From Roseateles_E sp005503085 (lineage in GTDB: Bacteria > Pseudomonadota > Gammaproteobacteria > Burkholderiales > Burkholderiaceae_C), in contig NZ_JAQOWX010000041.1 of the NCBI RefSeq assembly GCF_028462495.1, positions 1 through 41,961 on the forward strand: a stretch of DNA of 41,961 nucleotides, in the 5' to 3' direction. The notes beneath the pieces are model-generated. The model saw only the letters and a list, made by a program, of their open reading frames with translations. It had not been told where the DNA came from and did no database searches. This document shows positions 16,548 through 28,500 of this stretch, piece by piece. The position numbers were made by a program, and so were the translations under genes. The stretch's first letter is position 1; the number at the start of each line of letters is the position of its first letter.

Positions 16548-19500
16548 ATGGAAATTTTCCTGACCGATGACGAACAGGCCCAACTGGCCGCCAAGCGCGC
16601 CGCTGCTGTTGCCCTGAAACAGGCCGATCCGAATGCGATCGGTGCCTTTGCGCCCATCTACGAGTGGCTGGCCGACTTACTGGTGAGCAAGGGCGTCGAA
16701 GCGACCGACTCGACCCTGCTTTGGCTACGAGGCGCCACCGAGGCAAACGCGGGGCGCGGATCCATGTCAGCCCTGATTCGAAAGTACACCGACAAGCAAG
16801 CACTCTTGCGCTATGGGCAAGTCATCACCGACTTCGATATGCAGCGCGCCTCTGACGCGGTTGCAGGCAATTTGATCAAGGACCTGCTTGGTGAATCCCC
16901 GAATTGGCCCATAGGGCGAGTGCCCGACATTGGCCGTATCGCCAGCGCAGATGCCACGGCAGTTGGTGAAGTCCTGTTCTCTCCAAATGGCGGACTGCCC
17001 GGCCGAGTCGATGGCGACTCCGCTGACTTCGACGAAGAGAATTCCGGCTGGTCCGGCGCCTTGTTGTTTGGCCTGCTCCGCTCGGACCAAGCAGGACGGC
17101 TGATCGACCACGGAGGCGCAGATGGAGCTATGGACACCCTCAGTGATCTTCGTGACACTGTGTTTGCCCACCGTGCCATGGTGGCCGGTTTGGCCGGCGC
17201 TGCAGTGCCCGGCTCACCGGCGCAGATTGTTCGCGATCTGAAAACGATGTGGACGACGATCAGCGCGCTGAAACCTACGCCCGGTATTGCTTTTTCATGG
17301 AACCAGTGGGCGGTCAATCTGACCACCAACAGCACGGTCAAGAGCTCCTTCCAGGTCATCACCGACGCAGACCCAGGGCGCTTCCTGGACATGCTCCATG
17401 GCTCGCTCGATGGTCAGGCGCGGATCGGCACCACCACGGAGGAGACCTTCGATGCCCGCGCGAGCAGCTTCTTTGCACAATGGACCGCAGCGCAGCTGAA
17501 GACAGGTGCCGCTCGTATCCACACCGCCGCCGAGCTTCGTGTCCTTGCCCGCACTGACGTCAACGCCCGTGCCGCCTTGGCCGGCCTCTCCCCCGTCCTG
17601 CTCGAAACCAAAGCTCCGGCCGAGCCAGCACTGTCGCTGGTTGATCCCGTTAGTGGCACCGGTAACCTGAGCCAGCAATGGATCGACGACCGTGCCGCGA
17701 TGCTGAGTTGGTTGCTCAAGCCAGGTACTCCAATAGACGGTGATTTCGTACCTTCGAGCTCCGCGACCTTCATGGGTACGTTCAAGGACTGGAGTAGCGG
17801 AGTCAGCTTTCGCGTAGTTCCAGCGACGCTCGATGCGACAACGCTCAACAACTTGAAGGAGCGAGTGTATGGCTTTGGCTCACGTCAGCACGACCTCATC
17901 GTTGGCAGCAACGGCATCGACCGGCTCTATGGAGACGCCGGCAGCGACACCTTGCAGGCAGGTGCGGGTAACGACTGGCTTGAGGGTGGCCTTGGCGCCG
18001 ATCTTCTGGAAGGCGACGGCGGCACTTCGGGCCCGCTAGGCGCGGGCCAGCACGCCGACACGCTACATGGCGGCCAAGGCAACGACACATTGCACGGCGG
18101 CGTCGGCGACGATGTGTTGCTAGGTGGAACCGATGCCGACGAACTCCACGGCGACGCCGGCAACGATTTCCTCAGCGGCGGCACCGGCGCCGACAAACTC
18201 CACGGCGGCGCCGACAACGACGTTGTCTTCGACGAAGGGGGCAGTGATACCAACCACCTCAACGGTGACGCCGGCAATGACCAGCTCGAAGTCAGGGGCG
18301 GCACCGGCTTCGTCTTCATGGACGGAGGTGGCGGCAACGATGTGCTGCTGGGCAGCAAGCAGTCGCAACTGAACTCCTTGGCCGGCGGCAAGGGGAATGA
18401 CTTTCTCCAGGGTGGCGATGGGGCCGACATCCTCCATGGTGATGGCGGCGCGGGTGGCCCCGGCGAAGACGGCGCGGACCTCATTGAAGCGGGCGGCGGC
18501 AATGACATCATCACCGGCGGTGGCGGTGCTGACCTGCTGCGCGGCGGTCAGGGGGACGACACCTACATCTATGACAGCACCGACTTTGGCACCGACCTGA
18601 TCGAGGACGCCGATGGGAGCAATGGAATCACCATAGGCGGTACCACCCTGGGCAGCGCCAGCTACGACACTGGCAAGCTGGCCTGGATCGGCGCAGGCGG
18701 GGTCGAGATCCGCAAGTACGCGCTTGGGTCTACCACGATGCTTGCGATCAGCGCGGCTGGCGATTCCCAGAACACTATCTTCCTTAAGAACTGGCAGCCG
18801 GGCCGATTCGGCATCACGCTGAACGGCCAGGCCGAAGAGGCACAGAAGCCCGTAGTGGCGTCGGCGCCCGTCACCTCGCTGGCCGAGAACAACTACGTGG
18901 ACTTCATTGTCAATGATGCTGGTGATGGCGGACAGGGCAATGACATAGTGCACGGGACCGATGCCAAGAGTGTGCTGGCCGGCGGGAGCGGCAACGACAT
19001 CCTTGATGGCCGAGGAGGTGACGACTGGCTTGACGGCGGCAGTGGCACCGATATTTTGCTCACTGGCGATGGCAAGGATGTCGCCTATGGCGGTGGCGGC
19101 GATGACATCATCCGTGCCGGTTTCTACTTTGATGTGGTGGGCGGCGTTCGCCCCGATACCGGTGAACCGGCACTCTTTTCACAGCCCGGTGCTGAGCGAG
19201 GTTCGTGGGTCGGGGGCGGCACCGATACGAGCACCCGGTTCTACTACTACCTGCTCAGCAGCCCGACGACGCGGATCTACATCCCACATCCGGCGTTGGC
19301 GGCGTTTGACTTGAAGTTTGAGCGCAAGAAGAGTGTCACGGCAACCTACGAAGGTTACATGTACTTCTACAACGTGGGGGAAGCCGCCGTCAGTTTGGAA
19401 CCCGCACTGGATGTGACGCTGCTGAGCGGCAAGTACATGGATATGACCCGGGGCAAGTCCCTCATATCGGCGCCCTCAGCCGACCTGGGCAATGCGTTCT

Positions 19501-22500
19501 CGGGCTCGTTGCTACTTGGCAATGCCAAGGACCTGTTGAAACCAGGTACCGGTAGCCAAGGTGCGCAGTTGTGGGGTGGCACCGGCAATGACGTGATCTA
19601 CGGCGCCAATGAAAATGACAAGCTCTACGGAGAGGCCGATGAGGACCTCCTCGTGGGCTACGACGGTGACGACGAGCTCTATGGCGGCGATGGCAAGGAC
19701 GAACTCTCGGCAGGCGCGGGGCGGGATTTCCTTGACGGTGGTGAAGCGGACGACTATCTGGGTGGCGGTTACGGTGCGGATGTGCTGCATGGCGGCACCG
19801 GAGCGGATCGTCTCCTCGGCGATTCCGGCTATCTGGAAGGCCTGAACTGGTACCCCACCGGCACCAATGAAAGCCTCATGGGCGGTGATTTTCTCTACGG
19901 CGACTCGGGAAACGACAAGCTGTGGGGAAACAACGGCGATGACTTCCTGTTCGGTGGCACCGACGACGATTCGTTGTATGGCGGGCTCGATAACGACCAC
20001 CTATGGGGAGAGAGTGGCTCCGACCTGCTGATAGGGGGCAAGGGCGACGACTATCTCGACGGTGGGGACAACAAGGATACGTTGTACGGTGAACAGGGCG
20101 ACGATGCGGTCTATGGCCAGGCCGGAGACGACATTCTTGACGGCGATATCGGTGACGACATCCTGGATGGCGGCGACCACAATGACGTGCTCACCGGCGG
20201 GGACGGTTCCGACATCCTGCGTGGCGGGAGCGGAAACGACAATCTGTACGGCGACAGTGGAGGCAAGGGAAAGGACGGAGCCGACGTTCTGGAAGGCGGT
20301 GCGGGGAACGATGTGCTTAACGGCGGTGGCCTGGGCGACATGTACGTGTTCAGTGTTGGCGATGGCCAGGACACGGTGCAGGACGATGGCTCGGACGGCT
20401 CGCGCAACAGTATTGTCTTCAAGCTCGCACGCGGCGAGGTCCGCACCGTACGTAGAGACGGGGCGGATCTGGTCGTAGACTACGGCGCCTCCGACTCGGT
20501 CCGGGTGCAGGGCTTCTACAGCAGCAATGCCTTCGGTCTCGGCTATCAGGGCGCGGGATCATTGATGATCGACCAGGGTGGGGCTCACGCCCGCGTGGCC
20601 GAGATCCGCTTTGAGGACGGTACGGTCTGGGGCATCAAGGATATTCTTGAGATGGCACCCGCGCCCGAGCCTGGTGAGTTGCCGCCTGATCCATTCGCTG
20701 GCCTTGAGTCGCTGTATTTCGTGAACGCCTTGCTCAGTCGTGAGGAGGTCAAGGCTGCAGGTAAGAACTCGCTGAGCTATTCGTTTGCCAGCACCTTCAG
20801 CGGTGAAATCAGTGGGGCTATGCCTTTCACGGACGAGCAGAAGCAGGCCGTGCGCGATGCTCTGGCTCGTTTCAGTGCGGTCGTGGACCTCCAGTTCTCC
20901 GAGACTGCCGATGGTGATGGCGTGGACCTGAGGTTCATGCTGGATGACTTGAGGTCGGTGGGCATGGGAGCCTTTGCCGGCTATGCAGAAGCCGCGACCG
21001 GCGAGATCCATCTGAACAGCATGTTCTACGCTCAGACCCGAACCGATGAGTTCGGTGTGACGAGAACGCGTGACTCGTTGAAAGCCGGCGAGCCGGGCTT
21101 CAAAACGTTGCTTCACGAGATCGGCCATGCCTTGGGCCTGAAGCACCCGTTCGAAGCCCCGCTGCTGCCCTCTGCTGAGAACAACAGCGTGAACTCGGTA
21201 ATGTCTTACACCCGTGTTGGCGAAGGCTACGCCACAGAGCTTGCAGCTTTTGACGTCGCGGCCCTTCAATACCTATATGGCGTGGCCGGCAGCCGCAATA
21301 CGGCTGACAACAGCTACAACTTCACTGACCGTTTCATTGGCGACGCCGCAGGAAGCGACACCTTCAATGCGAGTTCCGAGACGCAGGGCGTGACCATCAA
21401 TCTGGCTCCTGGAAGTTGGAATCATCGCGGCGCCAAAGCCGACAGCATCCTCGCGGAGGGGCAATCCTTTATCGGCTTCGGCTCACTGATCGAGAACGCT
21501 GCCGGCGGCTCGGGCAACGACCAGCTTACCGGTAGCAGCGCTGGAAATAGCCTGGTGGGCGGCGGCGGGAATGACACGCTCTCCGGCGTTCATGGTGACG
21601 ACACCGTGGCGGGGGGAGCGGGCGCCGACACCTACGTTTTCTCGATCGGTGATGGCCACGACACATTGGTTGAAAGCGGCGGCGACAGCGTGCTGGTGAT
21701 CCATGACGCCAGCCTCGACAGCCTGTACTACCTTGACGGCAAGCTCTATTACGGCAGCAATGGCGACAGCGTGCAATTGGCGCTGGTCGAGGTGAGCCAG
21801 TTGGTGATTGCTGGCGTGAGCTACACCGGTGACCAGTTCCGGGCTGCCATCAAAGGCAGGACATCTGCTGCTGGCGACGTTGTTCTCGCGCCTAACGAGA
21901 TTACCGGGCGCCTTCAAGGTGTGGGCGACTACCGCGTCACCGGCAATGCCTTGGGCAACGTGCTCCACGGCAATATCGGAAACAACACCCTGACCGGCGC
22001 TCAAGGCAACGACTCACTCAATGGCGGTAGTGGCAATGATGTGCTGCTCGGCAATGAGGACCGGGATGAGCTCAGCGGCGATGGCGGCGATGACTGGCTG
22101 GACGGCGGGGTTGGCAATGACTATCTGTATGGAGGGGAGGGTAACGACGTACTGCTTGGCAATGAAGACCGAGATTGGCTCTGGGGCGACGGCGGCAATG
22201 ATTCGCTGGAGGGCGGCGGCGGCGACGACAATCTAAGTGCTGGCGACGGTGATGACATTTTGCGTGGCGACGCCGACAGCGACTTCCTCTCTGGCGGCCT
22301 CGGCAATGACTTGCTGGATGGCGGGGTCGGTAACGACAATCTCCTCGGAGACGGCGGTGAAGACTCTCTGGATGGCGGGGCTGGCAACGACAGTCTCTAT
22401 GGAGACGAAGGCGACGACGGGCTGTTCGGTAGCGAAGGCAGTGACCTGCTCTATGGCGGACTCGGCAACGATGCGCTGGCAGGCGGGGATGATGCCGATA

Positions 22501-25500
22501 GCCTATACGGTGGTGCCGGCCATGACAGCCTGGAGGGTGGCGACGGACTTGACGAGCTCAAGGGCGAGGATGGTAACGACGTGCTCCAGAACGGCGAAAC
22601 CATGTCGGGCGGCCTTGGCAGCGATACATACGAGCTTAGCGATTGGCCTGTGTGGGACGTGACGATCTCGGAGGCCGGCGAGACCGCGGGTGACATCGAC
22701 GTACTCCGCTTGCCTGCAAGCGTAAATCCCGCTGATCTTGTCGCAATGAGAGGGTACAACAGCCTCACGGGCGGCTATGACGACCTGTGGCTTTCGGTCC
22801 GTGGCCAGTACTCTGCGATCATTCTCAAGCAGTTTCTGCTTGCGCAAAGCGGTGCGAACCAGATCGAGAAGATTGAGTTCGCTGACGGAACGGTCTGGTC
22901 TGCCGCAGACCTGATTGCGCGTCGGCACGGGTATCAGGCAAGCGAGGGCGGGGACTCCATTTCCGGGTACAGATGGGGCGAGACGATAGACGGTCTGGGC
23001 GGCCCTGATCGAATCGACGGGGGCCTCGGCGATGATGTGATTCGCGGCGGTGCCGGGAATGACACCTTGTACGCCGATGAGAGGCAGGACGCTGCCACGG
23101 CAGCCGATGGCAACGATACGCTGGAGGGCGGTGCCGGCGATGACTCGCTGATCGGTGGCGGCGGCAACGACACCTATCTGTTTGGTCGCGCTGCAGGCAG
23201 CGACATCATTGTCGACGCGGCGGGCGGCATGGACCGCCTCAAGCTCGCTGCGGGCATTGCCCCCACAGATGTTCAGTTGTATGGCGACGGGGCGAACCTG
23301 TGGTTGGTGATCGACAACGGAGCGACGCAGCTGCGCGTGTCGGGGCACTTCATCTATTCTCAGAACACCCTTGAGTCGATTGAGTTTGATGATCGGACGG
23401 TCTGGGATGCTGCGACGATAGCGGTGAAGGCTGCCAACGGGCGCGCCAATACCCAGAGCGGCTCCGCGAGCAACGATGTTTTCGTTGTCGACAGCGTCGC
23501 TGATGTGATCGTGGAAGGGATCAACCAGGGCGTGGACACGGTGATGAGTTCCGTGAGCTTCGGCCTGTCAGCGAATGTCGAAAACCTGACACTCACAGGG
23601 CCGCTCCATATCAACGCCACCGGCAACACCTCGGGCAATGTGCTGAAAGGCAATGCCGGCAATAACGTGCTCAACGGCAATGGTGGGGCCGATACCTTGA
23701 TCGGGGGAGCGGGTGACGACACCTATGAGATCGACAACTATCAGTCGACGCTGCGTCCCAGCATCGGGGGCAGCGATGACCTCATCGTTGAAACGGCGAA
23801 TGGCGGATACGACACCGTCTATGTGAAGAGCTACAACTACAAGCTGACAGCGAATGTTGAGCGCTTGATCAGTATTGTCGATGTCGCCTGGCTCGATGGT
23901 TACACCCGCGAGCCCATTCAGATGATTCTGGAGGGCAATGATCTGGACAACTACATCGACCATCAGTCGTCAGGATGGAACTCGTCGGGCACCTGGATTG
24001 ATGGCGGTCTCGGCGCGGATACGATGGTTGGCAACGCAGGCGAGGCCGACACTTTCGTCGTCGAGAACGTCCGTGATGTCGTCACTGATTGGTCTATTGG
24101 GGATGGGGACACAGTGAACTCATCCATCGACTATCAACTCGATGCCAATATCGAGAACCTCAAGTTGATAGGCTCAGTTGCGATTTCGGGCCGTGGGAAT
24201 GATGGCGCCAATCGATTGGATGGATCCGAGAATAGCAGTGCCAATCTACTCATTGGAGGCAAGGGCGACGACACCTACGTGATTGATGCCACGCAAGGAG
24301 ACATGGTCGTCGAGGCGGCGGGCGAAGGCGTCGACACGCTGCGGCTGGTCAATGCCGGCGGGCTGACGATCAACCTCGCGAGTGGATTCGCCAATGTCGA
24401 GAACGTTGAGATTGAGAGCAACGGCGTGACGCTCATCGGCAGTGAAGATGCGAATCGGATTGCAGCCAGCGGCAAGTACTTGAAGATCGCCGGTGGTGGA
24501 GGCAATGATGTCATCGTTTTCAGCTCAGGCAGTTCCGACATGATTGTGGACGGCGGTGCCGGCAACGACACGATCTGGGGACTCTCGTCCGGGACCTTGA
24601 AGTTCGGACTGGGCTCAGGCTCAGACGTACTCAAGGCCGACAGCACCGATTACGGAAGCAAGGTTCAGTTGGGGGAAGGTGTGACCCTGTCCGATCTGAC
24701 CATTGCGCGTAACGGAACCTCCTTGGTCCTGACGTTGGCATCGAATGACTCTCTGGCGATCGAGAATCTCTTCCCCGATGCAACGAGTACGACACCTCAT
24801 CGGGCATTTGCGGGCTTGGTTTTGGCGAGTGGCGAAACCGTGCCGGCCGCATTCGTCATAGCCCGCTTGGGCATGGGAAATTCGAATGTCAGCACGCCGG
24901 GAGGCGATAGCTTTGTCGGTACACATGGGGCAGATACGCTGAGTACTGCCGCCGGCAATGACACTGTTTACGCGGGCCTGGGTGATGACCTCGTTGACGC
25001 GGGTGACGGCAACGACGAACTGTACGGCCAGGCTGGCAACGATAGCTTGATCGGAGGAGCCGGTAACGACCAGCTCTTCGGTGGCGACGGCGACGATACC
25101 TTGGTTGGTGGCTACTTCAATGGTGGCAGCGACTTGTTGAGCGGCGGATCTGGCAGCGATCAGTACCAGGTAGGTAACGGCTATCACCATGTGCGGGATG
25201 AGAGCGGTATTGCTGACGAGATACGACTTCCGGCAGGGGTGACGGTCGAAATGCTGCAAGTCCGACGCAGCGGGAGTGGTCTTAGTCTCAGCTGGCTGGC
25301 CGGCGAAGACAGCGTCTTCGTCGCCGACTTCTTCGTGTCGGGAGCGGACTCAGTAGAGACTGTTCGCTTCGTCGACGGCACCGTGTGGAATCGGGCCGAG
25401 CTGGAGCGTCGCTCCCGGCTGATTGATGGCGGCAGCAGCAACGACCGCCTGCACGGTAACGAGACAGCGGACCTCATCCGCGGTCACGGAGGTGACGACA

Positions 25501-28500
25501 AACTCTATGGCTACGGCGGTAATGACACGCTGATCGGCGGAGCCGGGAATGACACCCTGGAAGGCGGCGAGGGGGACGACCTTGTTGAGTTCGGTCGCGG
25601 CGATGGCATCGACACGATCGAGATGGCGGGCGCATCGCGGGGCATCAACACGCTGCGTTTCGCGGCCGCCATCGCGCCAGCTGATGTCAGCTATTTTCGT
25701 GTCGGCCATGACCTGGAGCTGCGCATCGCGGGAGGTTCAGACAAGGTCATCGTCCAGAGCTACTTTCTTTATGAGAACCCGGCAGATGCGCCGCTCACTC
25801 CCCTGCAGCGCGTCGAGTTCGCGGGCTCGGGTACTGTGTGGACCGAAGCACAGTTCCAAAGCCTGACGCGGACGATTCGCGGCACTTCTGGGAACGAAAC
25901 ACTGAACGGAACATTCCTTGGAGATCGGCTGATCGGCATGGCTGGCAACGATACCTTGCGAGGCAACGGCGGTGAGGATTGGCTCGAAGGCGGACTCGGC
26001 GACGATTCTCTCGATGGCGGGGCTGATGACGACTACATGCTGGGTGGCTCCGGTGACGATAGCTACCTTGTGGCCAGTCTCGGCGATCAAATCATCGAGA
26101 AGGAGTTCGAGGGCTATGACCGCATCACATCGGGCTTGAGTTTCCTGCGAGCAGGGGACGCCTACACGATGGCCGAGCATGTCGAGGAGTTCGTGCTCAC
26201 GGGCAGCGTCGGCAAGGATGTAGACGGCAATGGCGTTGACAACAAGCTGACGGGCAGCGGCGGCAATGACACGCTTTATGGTGCCACCGGGAACGACACC
26301 CTGATCGGCGCAGCTGGAAGCGACCAACTTGCGGGGGGCGCTGGCGACGACCTACTCGAAGGTCAGGACGGCGACGACTCTCTCATTGATGAAGGTGGCG
26401 TCGACATTCTGCGTGGCGGTGCCGGCGTGGACTATCTCTCCGTCTCGGGCTCGCCGAGCAGCCGATCTCTGCTCAGCGGTGGGGCCGATGACGACACGAT
26501 CGTGGCCAAGGGCTCGGCGGGCTCGGTCAGGGTGGTCCTTGGCGGTTCAGGCAATGATCGGGTCGAGGGCTATTCGGACCTCTCCGGAACTCTGCTGATG
26601 CTGATGAACCGAGGCGACGGGGCTGACGAGTTGTTGCCGGGGGATTGGGCGACTCCGACCGTTGTGTCGCTTGGGGGCGGTATCCAGTTGTCTGATGTTC
26701 AGATCATCGACGTGGACAGGACTGCTGATTGGGAGAAAACGTACTTCGTCACACTCGGCTTGGGTGAGTCAGACAGCTTGAGACTGCATGTCTACAGGGC
26801 GGCCGCCGGCAGCGATGGCCAGGTGTTGCTGCAAGTCGTGGATGGCACCGGAGTTGCTGTGTATGACCTCGGACGCGCCATGCGTGCGTTCTTGGCGGCG
26901 AAACCCGAGCAGCAGCTGGCTTGGCCTATCGCCGATCAGTTGGCAAGTCAGCGGGTCTTCCACAGTGCGAACGAGGCCTGGGGCGGTGGCTTGGCCCTGC
27001 AGTACGGTCGCGGCACGGCACTGGATGGCCTGTCGCCCGCTGCGCTGCGCGCGTACTTGAACACGGAGGGCTTGGCGTCAGGTCCTGTTCGGGAGGTTGC
27101 TCCGCCCATTGTTGGCACAGACGGTGCCGATGTGCTGGCAGGCGCCGAACTCGACGATCAGATCCGGGGCCTGGCCGGCAACGATACCTTGATGGCCGGT
27201 GCCGACTGGCGACACAAGCCCTGGGGCGTCAACTGGCAGCCCACCACGGATACCGACTCTTTGATCGGCGGCAGCGGCGACGACTTCTACGTCATTGATA
27301 GCAAGGGGGATGTCATCGTCGAAGACGCTGGCGCGGGCATCGACACGGTCTATGCACCGTTTGACTACAGCTTGGCAGCCCTGCCGAATGTCGAGAACTT
27401 GACGCTGGGACTCAACTTTGCTGACGCTCACGCCGCCACCGGAAACAGTCTGGCCAATCGCCTGGTTGGCAATGCTGTGGCCAATGTGTTGGACGGTGGC
27501 GCGGGGACCGACGCTTTGGAGGGGGGCGCAGGCAATGACACCTTGGAAGGCGGTGCAGGTGACGACACACTGAGCGGCGGCATGCCGGGGAGCGGGCCGG
27601 GCAACGATACCTATGTGTTCCGGTCCGGCTTTGGCCGCGACACCCTCTACGACAACGACACCACTGCCGGCAACAAGGATGTCGTCCAATTCGAGGCGGG
27701 CATCAAGTGGACACAGTTCGCCCGCGTGGGAGTCGACATGGTGGTGTCGGTGTCTGGCACCAGTGATCAGATCACGATCAAAGACTGGTTCACCAACGCG
27801 AGCTATCGCATTGAGGAGTTCCGGTACAGCGACGGCACGGTCGTGGATGCTGCGGGTGTGGCCTCACGGCTTACTGCGAACCTGAACGGCGACGCGGCCG
27901 CCAACTCGATCTCGGGCTACAACGATGCCTCCAATAGCATCAACGGATTTGCGGGCAATGATTCGCTCGTTGGGGGAGCACGGTTCGATATCGTGGACGG
28001 AGGCGATGGCAATGACTCGTTGACCGGGCTTGGAGGCAATGACAGTCTGATGGGTGGCGCTGGCAACGATTCGTTGTTTGGCGGAGAGGGCCTTGATATG
28101 CTGGATGGCGGTATGGGAGACGACTCGCTCGAAGGGGGCGAGGGCGCGGACTGGTTAGTCGGTCAGCAGGGGGCGGACAGCCTAATTGGTGGCACCGGAT
28201 CTAACTACTTGGTCGGTGGTCCGGGCAACGACCTGTTGAACGGCGGGGCGGGACGGGATAACTACATTTTCAGCCGGGGCGACGGGGCAGATCGCGTGAT
28301 CGACTACGACACAGCGCCAGGTTCGTTCGACATCCTTCGCTTCTTTGACGTGCTGTCCACGGATGTGAAAGCGGTCGAGCGTCGCGGGCGCGATCTCGTC
28401 ATCAAGCATGGGAACATCGGAGATCAGGTCACGGTCGACGGCTACTTTGATGCCGTCAATTCGGCAGCCTATGCGATTGAGGCCATCTACTTCAACGACT

